From Rhododendron vialii (lineage: Eukaryota; Streptophyta; Magnoliopsida; Ericales; Ericaceae): a stretch of 64,000 bases of DNA. The position numbers were made by a program, and so were the translations under genes. Position 1 is the first letter of the stretch. Every line of letters begins with the position of its first letter. The DNA is taken from the NCBI RefSeq assembly GCF_030253575.1, contig NC_080559.1, forward strand, positions 9,204,501 through 9,268,500, given 5' to 3'. Positions 48,973 to 59,700 of the stretch are shown piece by piece. The notes under the pieces are model-generated. The model was given only the letters and a program-made list of their open reading frames with translations, ran no database searches and had not been told where the DNA came from.

Positions 48973-50054
48973 CAGCAGCTATTATACTGTTAGGTGTTAA
49001 TATATCTGATGTTGATTGTTCCAAACTGTCAACTGATTATTCAGGCCATGGAAATGGACAATAAGTAAAACATTGCATGCTGAACAGCATTGCGCGTTTT
49101 TCTATTGGCTGTGTTATTCTGTACCAAAATTTGAAAGTAATGTTGGGTGGGTCGAGTTCAATTTCAAGCTGTGTGCAGTCATTATACGCACGTATAAAAT
49201 ATGTACATGGTAGTGTAATATAGAAAGAAGGAATTGTTGTTCCACTCATTCCATGTAACATATTTCTTTGATTATGTTATGGCAATGTTTTCCAGTTTTC
49301 CTTAACTCAGAAAAGGTTTAAGATAATGATTTTTGCACTCCACTTTCTCATGAATGCACTCCAAAATTTATTCTTTAGTGCTTAAAATTACACACAATGA
49401 CACGACACAAACACTAAAAGACAGTTTGAGTCCATTTAGAGAGAGAGAGAGAGCCGTGAATCCTTGCTGCGCAAGTATTTCCAATTCATGCAATCAAGCC
49501 ATGTTGATGACCCAATGAACCGCTAATTGCACGCTTCTAAGACCTATGTATGCATGTATACGAAAGATGACCTTGAAGAAGATCAATTAAACTTATCTTC
49601 TTGATGAGTACAGCTCTGCAATTTACATGTATATTAGAATTCCATGAAATGCTCTCTTTTTTTGACAAAACAAATCCTAATTCACGTCTACCTTGCTCTC
49701 TTTATATAATTTTCTGCAACAAGAACCTCCTTTCATTCTAGTCAGTTGCTGGAGGAATTTTTTTAATCTCCAAAACCTTGTGTGAGAAAAATCCCTGCTG
49801 TCTACCTTAAAAATACAACACAGCTTCTTCCCCTCTGGAATAGATGTCACAAAACCCTGAGCAGAATGGAAAATTCCGGAGAAATATTTTGCTCTCAGCT
49901 TTAAAATGCCTTTACCCTTCTCTGCAAATTTTTAGTAGTTCGATTAGATTCTCTCCTTTTTTGTAATGGTGTTACAAGTCAGTAATGGGTGAGTGATGCG
50001 TAACAACCTGCCAACTTGTAGATTGTCAAACAATTGAACTCATCAAGGCAAGTT
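48973..50054. other. Convergent intergenic region between the PPT and PPR genes
   Basis: About 1.1 kb holding both 3' UTRs. AT-rich, with a short GA run at 49440. No further gene or mobile element seen. Confidence 0.55.
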
Positions 50055-51941
50055 TCACCAGAACTCATTGCAAGAACAGGCTCCGTCTTTAAAATGGTGG
50101 AAACGAGTTGCGTCTCTAATGACAAACTGCCGATCCACAACCTTGCTGACCAACTTTATGAACAAGTGACAGTCTCCACATATCCTCAAGTTCTTTATCA
50201 CAAGAATCTCCCTTCCTAAACCGGAGTTTAGAAGCCCAAAAGCAATAGCCAACCTTTCGCTATGCACTCCCACCCCATTTACAAGCTCTTCAGTTCTTCT
50301 AGCTGGATCAGTTTTCTCATACCTGCCAAGTTCGTTCACCAAACCTTCCAACCTGTCCAACATCCTATACATCTCCTCTGTTTGAGGGTGACTTCTATCT
50401 CCTACCATAAAAAGGTGAGTCCTTCCTTTGTATTCCACGTAACTACACCCGGGATCCTTTTTAAGCTTCCGTTCCCTCATCATCACTCGAACCCTCCTTA
50501 CCCCTTCCATATCCTTTGCCTCTGTGTACATGTTCGACATCAAAACATAGAAGCCGATGTTCCAGGGTTCGAATTTAATGACACGATTAAAAGCTAATTC
50601 TGCTAGGTTGACATTTCTATGGATCTTACAAGCACCCAAAAGAGCCCCCCATACAACACCATCAGGTTCCACAGGCATTGATTCAATGAGTCCATGAGCT
50701 TCCGCAAGTCGACCAGCTCGACCCAAAAGATCCACCACGCAAGAGTAGTGCTCCAAACCCGGCTGCAACCCATAGTTGCTTTCCATTAAACTAAAATAAC
50801 CCGAGCCCTTATCGGTCAATCCTGCATGGCTACAAGCAGATAAAATGCTCACAAACACTGCTCCATCAGGTTTAATCCCTGTCTTGATCATCTCATCAAA
50901 CAATTCTACTGCAATTTCTCCTTGCCCGTGCATTCCATACCCGCCTATAATTGCTGTCCACGATACTAAGGTTTTCTCTGGCATTTCATCAAAAATAGAG
51001 CGAGCTCTTGCTAAATTACCACATCTAGCATTCATGTTTATCAAAGCATTTTTCAGGAACAGATTATATCCGAACCCACCAGATTCTATTTGTTGTTCAA
51101 CCTTCAGACCAACCTTGCGGGCACCAAGGTTAGCACAAGATGACAGAACCCCAACAAGTGCTACGGGATCTGGACAAATCCCCAAGGATTCCATCTCATG
51201 GTAAAGCTCCAAAACTTGAGTAGCAAGTCCATTCTGGGCATACCCAGAAATCATAGCATTCCATGTAATCAACCCCCTCTCAGGCATGTCATCAAAAAGA
51301 TTCCTAGCAAGTTCAATCGACCCGCATCGAACATACATTGTAAGCAAACAATTTGCCACAGACAAGTCAGTGTCCAATCCACATTTCACAACAAACCCAT
51401 GAACAGACATCCCAAAATACCTATCGTTAGGAACAGTACAACCAGGAACCAAACCCAAAATCGTAACATCGTTAACCGACACACCCACTTCCCTCATTCG
51501 GCAAAACAAAGTAATCGCATCGGAAAATCTTGAATTATAAGTGTACCCAGCAATCAAAGCGTTGTAACAAACACTCAGGGTTCTACACAGAGGATTTTCG
51601 TCGAACAGCTTACGTGCACTATTGATGAACCTACACTTACAGTACATGGAAATCAATGCGGTTAGGACAAAGGGATCGGATTGGGACCCGGCTCTGACAA
51701 CGTGGGAGTGGAGCTGTGCGCCGAGGAGGGGGAGGGAGAGGGCGGCGCAGGACTTGAGGGCGAAAGGGAAGGTGAAGGCAGCGGGGGAGGGGTCGCCGGA
51801 GCGGAGGAGGCTGCGGTAGAGGAGGAGGGCTTGGTGGTAGTCGCCTTGTTTGGCTAGGTCTCTCAATTGGGTAGTCCATGAATTTGTAGTGCTTGTAGTG
51901 TTTGTGCAATGCAATGAGCAGAGTGGTCTAGCTTTTTTCAT
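50055..51941 (-). CDS. MEF10: PPR protein, PLS-DYW class, MEF10-like RNA editing factor
   Basis: Intronless, 628 aa. After a short N-terminal stretch that may target mitochondria, PPR repeats of P, L and S type run from about residue 35 to 440 (phrases such as CYNALIAGYTYN, ITWNAMISGYAQNG, VSWTAIIGGYGMHG). E/E+ domains follow, then a DYW cytidine-deaminase-like domain. Its zinc site is intact: HSE at 560-562 and CGDC at 588-591. The C-terminus is EFW instead of DYW. Order and wording match Arabidopsis MEF10 (At3g11460), a mitochondrial C-to-U editing factor reported for a nad2 site; the target here is inferred, not shown. The neighbouring PPT gene supports orthology, since the Arabidopsis counterparts are adjacent. 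The start is the first ATG in frame; the upstream DNA is filled with foldback repeats. Confidence 0.93.
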   Translation of the reverse strand: MKKARPLCSLHCTNTTSTTNSWTTQLRDLAKQGDYHQALLLYRSLLRSGDPSPAAFTFPFALKSCAALSLPLLGAQLHSHVVRAGSQSDPFVLTALISMYCKCRFINSARKLFDENPLCRTLSVCYNALIAGYTYNSRFSDAITLFCRMREVGVSVNDVTILGLVPGCTVPNDRYFGMSVHGFVVKCGLDTDLSVANCLLTMYVRCGSIELARNLFDDMPERGLITWNAMISGYAQNGLATQVLELYHEMESLGICPDPVALVGVLSSCANLGARKVGLKVEQQIESGGFGYNLFLKNALINMNARCGNLARARSIFDEMPEKTLVSWTAIIGGYGMHGQGEIAVELFDEMIKTGIKPDGAVFVSILSACSHAGLTDKGSGYFSLMESNYGLQPGLEHYSCVVDLLGRAGRLAEAHGLIESMPVEPDGVVWGALLGACKIHRNVNLAELAFNRVIKFEPWNIGFYVLMSNMYTEAKDMEGVRRVRVMMRERKLKKDPGCSYVEYKGRTHLFMVGDRSHPQTEEMYRMLDRLEGLVNELGRYEKTDPARRTEELVNGVGVHSERLAIAFGLLNSGLGREILVIKNLRICGDCHLFIKLVSKVVDRQFVIRDATRFHHFKDGACSCNEFW

Positions 51942-52019
51942 CTGTCATTTTTTTCAATACCCTTGGTTGGCAACTACTGTAGTCGTTAATAAACCAGCGA
52001 AAAAGCTATGGACACCCAC

Positions 52020-52237
52020 CTTGGAAAAAAATTCCAGCGCCGGGCCCACGTGATTTCCGCTCGGTACATCCGAGTCCTCCATTGTAAATTTGGACGGCTC
52101 AGATTTGGAGAGAGAAAGTATTGGGATGATAGAAGAGAGAGGTTTCTATCCGAGTCGTTCAAAAGTATATTGGATAGCCTGGATGTGCCGAGCGGGTACC
52201 ACGTGGGATATACTCACCCGGCACCGAAAAATTCCCA
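52020..52237. repeat. Foldback repeat in the PPR promoter
   Basis: Inverted arms GGGCCCACGTGATTTCCGCTC.. and, reversed, CCCACGTGGTACCCGCTCGGC.., with outer parts GGAAAAAAATTCC / GGAATTTTTCGG. Both arms carry a CACGTG G-box core. It lies 80-300 bp upstream of the MEF10-like start codon. Confidence 0.65.
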
Positions 52238-52623
52238 CCTATTGGGCACTGATCGTGCACATACCGCCACATGGGACCAGTGAAAAATCAACTCAACCGG
52301 ATAAGTGTAGATGCTTGATTCAATATTCTAAGTTTTCGTTCAGATTATAGGTCGGGCCATTTGAAAAATTATTGAACGGCTCGAATTATCCGTGTGGGAC
52401 CTCAAAGCACTGATTGTGCACATACCGCTAAGCTGGACAAGTGAGAAATCAACTCAATTGGATAAGTGTAGGTGCTTGATTTAATATTCTAATTTTTTAT
52501 TTAGATTACAAGTCGGGCCACTTGAAAAAAATAATTAAAAATTATTGAACAGTTCAAATTATCTGTATGGGTCCCTGAAGTAAGTTCCATGTGCTGGTAT
52601 ATGCACAATCAGTGCCCAATAGG
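52238..52623. mobile_element. Miniature element with inverted ends and an internal tandem repeat
   Basis: Ends CCTATTGGGCACTGATCGTG and, reversed, CCTATTGGGCACTGATTGTG. Inside, about 165 bp is repeated in tandem (GTGCACATACCGC.., AATCAACTCAA.., AAGTCGGGCCA..). No target duplication is clear. Confidence 0.7.
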
Positions 52624-52869
52624 TCAATGTCCATACAAGGACTCATAAACCAGATATTGGGTTTTTCAACTTGCATGTGTATACGACCATAAACACTTTA
52701 TATACACAAACTCTCTCACATTAAGTATATGCCCCACGCTTAGGCTTTATGTTTAGTTGTCGGAAATATTGTAAGAGAAATTGATTCCCCATAAAAAATT
52801 AAGTGAGGTGAAGTAAATGGAAATAAAATTTATTTTCCTGTGTGTTGTGTATTGGTGCTTCAAAACCGG

Positions 52870-53172
52870 ACTCGGATTCTCTCGACATCTATGTCTCTCC
52901 ATATCTTCCAAAGGTTTTTATCCCGGAGTTACATCTCATAAATGAGGGAATCGGATAGCTGAGTTTGCACCAACACGAAAGAGCAAACCCATTCAAATAT
53001 TACGACGTCATTTCTCAAGGGCGTTAGAGATAAACCACATCGCAACATTTGGGTTTGCTCCTTCGTGTTGGTGCAATCTTAGCTGTCCAATTCTCTCATT
53101 TATGAAGTGTCAGAACCAGGATAAAACCTTTGGAAAATATGGAGAGACATAAATGTAGAGAGGATCTGACTT
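52870..53172. mobile_element. Foldback MITE, about 110-bp arms
   Basis: Arms contain CTATGTCTCTCCATATCTTCC and, reversed, TTATGTCTCTCCATATTTTCC, then matching AAACCTTT, TTGCACCAACACGAA and GGGTTTGCTC segments. It lies directly beside the MITE at 53176. Confidence 0.75.
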
Positions 53173-53175
53173 CTG

Positions 53176-53416
53176 AGGCCCCGTTCCAAAACACCTTCTT
53201 AAAAACTAAGTACTTATTTCACATTTTAAACTCAAAAATAATGTAAATGAAAAATAATTTTTCAATTTTTTTGGCACCGTATTAAAAATCTCAATAAGAT
53301 CTATCAAACAATTTTCATATTAATAGGAAAATTATTTGCGTAAGCACATGATTTTTTGAGCTTGAAATTACCTTCTTATAAAATAATTACTTATTTCCCT
53401 TTCGGGAACGAGGCCT
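53176..53416. mobile_element. MITE with AGGCCCCGTT ends, inverted copy of 28804-29041
   Basis: About 240 bp. Shares ACACCTTCTTA, AAGTACTTATTT, AATTATTTGCGTAAGCACATG and AAATTACCTTCTTA blocks, on the opposite strand, with the inner element at 28804-29041. It ends about 310 bp upstream of the sigma factor start codon. Confidence 0.75.
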
Positions 53417-53729
53417 GAGCCCCAAGACTCCCAAGTCCCAACCAAGCTTGAGAATTGAGATGGCGGATTGGTGGGAATGAAAATTGAAAATAGAAAGAAA
53501 GGTAAGGGCACCAATGCAATTTGGAGAAAGTTAAGGGATGTTATTGCGAAACAGAGTAGATTAGATACTGAAATCTGAAAGTATCCATATACCTCATCCA
53601 TTCAAATATTTGGGTTTTATCACTTTTGGGGCAACGAAAAGGAGAGGAGAGACAGTGATGAATGAAGAACCCATGTAGATGGAGATAACACTACAGAACA
53701 TGAACATACGTACATATGTATATACACCA

Positions 53730-56700
53730 ATGGAGGCAGGAAGAAACTTGCTTACTTTGTCTCCTCCGATCCTCCCTCCCCAAACCCATCATCGGATTTC
53801 TTCATTTTGTTCTTTTTCAGGTAAATTTTGTATGGAAATAGGGAGTAATGCATGGATATCTGAATTCTGTAATGCGGGCGTTCAAAGAGCAAATGGGTAT
53901 ATCCTTTTTTTTTTTTTGCTTTGGTCTTTACAGCCTGCCTCTTTCTTTTTCTTTTTTTATATCCAGACGTCTGGACCAGCTTAAGCGCAACTAATTCCGA
54001 AACCCTGAAACATTCCCTTGGATCCAAGGTTTGAAATGTTTGGCCTCTATGGATTCGAACATGCGACCTCACGGAGGAGAAACACTTATTAGCTTTCCCA
54101 TGCCCACTTGGCCAAACCCCTTGGGGTTTTTACAGCCTGCCTTTGGTATTGAGTTCACTGTGAATACGGACAAAAGGTTACCCCAGATTGATGATGTAAC
54201 TTAATGATTTGAAGTTCTTGTTAGCTTCACTTTCTGGTTAAGGTTGTGCCTCTAAAATTAAACAAAACAGCACCATGTTTGGAAGAATGTATGAAAATTG
54301 CAGGATTGGATTGTGGTTTTGAAGGTAACTGGCTGCGTCATATTTGACAATGGTTGCAATTACGTGTTGCATATATGTTTTGTTTTCTGTGTCTTCTGCT
54401 CCTGAATTATCTCCAATGATTCATCAATTTAAATTTGATGGAAAGGGACTGAAAGTACAATCCATCTATTTCATGAAGTTCATATTAACTCTAGACACAT
54501 CATAGTTTTTCATTATGTTAAGATAGATTCAAGTTTTTTCACCAAATTTGGTGAAAGATGCTTCTAAGGATAAACTTGTAACATTTTGGAAGGAATTAAT
54601 GAAATGCTTGCAAGTGAAAGAACAGCAAGGCTCTTTGACCAGAACTAGTTAAATAAGGTTTTGGGATGAGTTGGGAATATTTATAAAGGATTTGATGAAA
54701 ACCCGGAGGGTTCCATAGCAAACCGAGCTTTTGGCAAAATCTTGACAGGAATCTCTCTTTTACACTACTATTTTTTAACTTTCTCACAAATTTCATTAAT
54801 CAAATGAACACATTGTTGGAAAACACATTTCCCTTTCCTTTACCTCACTAGAGTTTTCTCGGGAATAATTTTCTTGCATTCATTTCTTGACAAGTGAATG
54901 GAGCCATTGCTTTCTCTGTTTGCACGACTGCTTTAGATGCCATTTTTACCATTGATAGTTTAGGTTGGAAAGTTTATAATTGTCAATTTGGTCTTGTATG
55001 TGAGAAAGCTGTAGAAATGATGGATCTCTTATTACTATATAGAGGAGATAATAAGCAAGGAACTTCCATTGTTGCTCTCGATCCTATGGCTTCTTGAGAT
55101 TAAGATCTTGTGCCCTCGGGGGATGGTGTTAGGATGTTTTTTCCTGGAATACCTAGGAAAGTTTTGGGGGGATCGTGCACCTTAACAAACCACGTCGCTT
55201 GGAGGAGCTTTCAACCACTAAACATCCTGGAGAGGTATGGTTTACGTCCTGTTGTGGAACTCTGGTGTAGAAAACCTTTTCCTGGCTTCAGCAGGAAGAG
55301 TGATCCATTCTGCTGAGGTAGGTTGGATTCTATGGATCATGTTTTTTCCCTTGTTGGGGTTACTGGGTTACAGTCTTACAGAAGCTAGTGTGTTTCAATT
55401 GGTTTAGTGTTGGGACTTTGGTTGTCGGGTCAAGAGAGACGAAGGATTAGATACTGGATAGTGGTTACCTTGAGCCTTTGTTGGCGTTATGGAGAGAGAA
55501 ATAGGAGGATTTTTTAGGCCATTCTATCACGCAAGCACAGACTTATATTAGCCTTACTTAGAGTGTTCAATCTTTGGATCAAGGAGGGTTTTGTCTCTTC
55601 TCATTTTTTCTGTATATTCTACCTCTTTTTGGTAGCCTTCATATTAGGGACCTCCTCCTGGCGTCTATCTCACTTGAGTCTTGATGGAGAGAAAAAAAAT
55701 CACGACAATTCAGGGCAAACTCTACTTAGAGGGGTTGACGGATAATTGGTGCTCAAACTTAAATGGAGTGATGTAGTTATAATTCTTTGTTTCAATCTCC
55801 TTCGGTACCCTTCTAAATCTTACTATAATTCCTCAACCATTGCCATTTTTCCGCAGTCTGCATCACGATCCAATGTTTTGTATATATTCTCTTCTTATTC
55901 TGATGCTATGTGTTAAGTTACCAATTGTTCCAAAAGCTTAAGTTGTTAGGAAATGAGCCGACCAATGTATATCAAGCTATCTAACACCCTCCCTCACTTG
56001 CAACCCCATCTTGCACGTGGAGATGCAAATTTTCATAAATAGAGTGAAACCGAATACGAATGGGAGAAACAGAATGCAAACAGGGAACAAATGCAATCAG
56101 AGAGACTTGAACCCAAGACCTCTCCCAATACCATGTTAAGTTACCAATTGTCCCAAAAGCTAAAGCTGTTAATAAATTGACCAAACAATGTCTATCAAGC
56201 TATCTAATACTATGCATCAGGGTCTAATTTTTTGCGGAATCAATGAACAGCGTCCATTGTCTAGTGGATAGGACAGAAGTCTTCTAAATGGGCTTAACTG
56301 AACTCATAGTCAATAGATCATTATTTTCCCATACATTAACTATGCTCTGACCAGCATTTTATAGGGTATGTAAACCTGCAAAATTAAAAATAGGAAATGA
56401 TTTTTGGGGGAATAATGGATTTCCTGGGGCTGAGGGAAATTTTTGTGAGGGTAATGGTATTTGATATTGCAGAGTAATGCTCCTCAGAAGATTTCTTTGT
56501 GTTTTTGCTGGTGGGTTGCTATCTACTTGCTCATAATTCCATCTTTGTTTTGGTTTCAAGCACATTTTTCTTATAAGTACACCAAGCTCGTGTAATCCTG
56601 TTATTGCAGTTTTGATGCTTCATGAGCAATCAGCTCGTTCACTTCCCTTTTTGGCTACTACTTCTTTAGCTCAACATTTCCCAACCTCAGTCGTTCAACA

Positions 56701-59700
56701 AGAGCAGCGTGACGAGGGTAGGTCATTGTTGCGCATAACGAGGGAAGACAAAACATGCCAGGTAAAACTCTCGGGATATCAGCTACATATTCTTAAGAAA
56801 ACCTAGCTTAAGTGCACTTTTAGTTGGCATATTTTCGTTCTCCCATCAGAAGCCCTTGTACAGTTTTTCACCATATTGACCATGGTTTATATTCAATTCT
56901 TTGGGAGTGGAGAGTTTTATTCTGCCTCACATTATATCCAACCCTTCAGTGTGATAAACCACCACCAACTGCATCTTTTGCATAGAATGACATGATCTCT
57001 TCTGAGGTACTAATACTTAACTTTGTATTGCGTCAAGGTAATATTGGAGAAGACACGAGAGGAGAGTGAGTCCTCAGCACATGAAGACGATATTAGCTAT
57101 TCTTATGAACGGCTAAAGGATTTAGAATGTCGGATTCTGAATTTGCCTGCTTTATGGTATCTGTAAGATTTTTTGCCACCCTGCTTTCACAATGTTTTAT
57201 GGAATATATGGCAATCGTTGTCTTCACTCTCTTCAATTTATTAGTCGCTTGTTTGGTATCTGTTGCAGATTGCCGTCCTTGCAGTATGGTGATTTAACAT
57301 CCTTTTCTATGCTGTCTGGTTTTAGTAAAACAAAGAGGCTTGTGGATGTTGAATCACATGATGTGGTTGCCCTTGCTAAGAAAGCTTTGTCAGCCTCAAA
57401 ACAAGCAGCTTTGTTAGCCGATGAGTTACATTTATTTGGACCCAAAGTTGATGAATTCCGCGCCGAAGTTGATGAATTCCAAACTCCTAGGTCTGTTTCT
57501 TTCTAAAAGTCCCTTCCGCCATAACCCCCCCAACACACACAGAACCCCCCCAACGCACAACGCACACAGAGAAAAAAAGAAAGAAAGAAAAATAGAAAGA
57601 AAAACCCTTTGTCTCTTTTTGTTGCTCCATTTTTTGGAAGCCAACTTCCCACGGTGACATCATAAGTGTTTCAAAGTTTTAACTTTCCGAAGGTGCCTTC
57701 CTCTATGGAATTTAATTTGATCCTTTCAGTTCCACTGCAATTGGAAGAGAAGGCCAAAATAAGATTGGTAGTCCATTTCTGGAAGCCAACTTCTCACGGA
57801 GACATCATAATTGTTTCAAAGTTTTTCACTTTCCAAAGGTGCCCTCCTCTATGGCATTTAATTCGATCCTTTAATTTTCACTGCGATCGGAAGAGAAGGC
57901 CAATATAGGAATGATAGCAAACTTTTCCATCAATTCTGGTAAGTGGACTTATATTATGGGAAACTTCAAGATGGCCCAAATGGAATAATGGTAAAAAGGG
58001 ACAAGGAGTGTTTGTATAGATGTATATTATCATGTTCTTGGTACAAAATCAATTTCAAATGGGAATCATGTCTTGAACCTTTTTTCAGTTCCACATCCAC
58101 AAGTTTCTCAAATTTCCCGCTTGAGGAGGTGATAACTGTAAGGTCAACACGTCTACTAGAGAGGCAAAAGAAAAGAGGCGGACCAATTCCTGAAGTTATG
58201 GTTCAGGAGACTAGAAATCCTCCAAGGTCAAAATCAAGAAGAAAATCAAGTAAACCATACGAACCAGACAATCCTGTTCGAAATTTCCTGCGGAGACCAG
58301 AAAAGAAGAAACTTTTGACCGTACAAGAAGAAACTGAATTGTTTACTCAGATACATGTACACTTGGTGCTCTATCTTCTTTTCTACAACAAATTTCGGAA
58401 AATAAGAGATCTGCTTATTACTGTTCATATTTTATCAGGTTTTGAAGAGATTAGAAGAATTGAAGAGTAGGCTTCAGTCTGAGGTTGACCGTGAACCAAC
58501 AATGGCAGAATGGGCTTCTGCTGCTGGGCTTAGTTGTCAGGCCTTGAAGTGGCAAGTCCGTTGTGGTAACAACTGCCGGGAGAGAATAATTTATGCCAAT
58601 TCCCGTATGGTGGTTCATATTGCTAAAAAATATTGTGGACGTGGTCTCAACCTTGAGGATTTATTGCAGGTACAAAAAGTTTATTTTCTAACGTCTGTAG
58701 TTTTTTATGATAACCTCTTCACGTCACCTTTCCCAAGGAACTCAACCCCATTGCTCGTTTCATCATGAAATATACTTACATAGAAGACCAAATTAACCTA
58801 GAAGTTAAATACTTGCTTGTAAATCCCTTTTGATATTTCTTTTGACCTAAATTTGTTAGAAGTATGATTCTCTTAAAAAATAGCATATGCGTGTTTGAGA
58901 TAGCTATGGATGCAGATTTTAGATTATAGCTTCAGATTCTGGTGCAGATTATAGATTTGAATTATTGTTGAAGCAGATAAACTTGTTTACAATAGGTGTC
59001 GAATTATGATAAAAGCTAATATTGTTTACTGCAAAAAGATGAAAATCAACTTCCAGAATACTTATAATATAAAATCTGATCCGAAAAGCAGCTTAAACCC
59101 AGCTTCTGTAGAATCGGATTTTATCCCTATTTCAGCTTCTAGGAATTCATAGATTCTCAAAATCTGCTCATAAAATTTTTGACAAACACTCACAAGCTTT
59201 TTAAAGCTAAATCTCGAAATGTGCTCCGAGAATTATTTGTGAACACCCAGATGGTAATCTATACCAGTTATCAATCATGTTTGGTAAATTGATAAGCTAT
59301 GATGCATGGACACGGACACGGACACTGAAACCGACACCGGGACACGGGAATTCTAAAAAAATGTGGACACGGACAAGGCAGGGGACACGCCACGTGTATA
59401 TTTATTTATATATATAAATAAATAAATAATTATAGTTTAACACCTAGAAATTTAAAAAAAATTATAATTTGGCCCCAATTTTTAAAAAAAAATTACAATT
59501 TGACCAATTTTTTTAAAATTACAGTTTGGCCCCCAAAATTTTTAAAAAAATTGCAGTTTGGCCCCTGTCGTGTCCCCATTGGTGTCCCCGCCGTGTCCCC
59601 AGCGGTGTCCTGTCGTGTCCCCAGCAATGTCCCGCCGTGTCCCCAGCTGTGTCCCCCTCAAAATTTAATATTAAAATATGGGACACGCCACGTGGCGTGT

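Noticed and set aside
54894-55316. Two short plus frames in sigma factor intron 1
   Set aside because: No homology recognised and no splice partners; the sigma factor frame skips this region.
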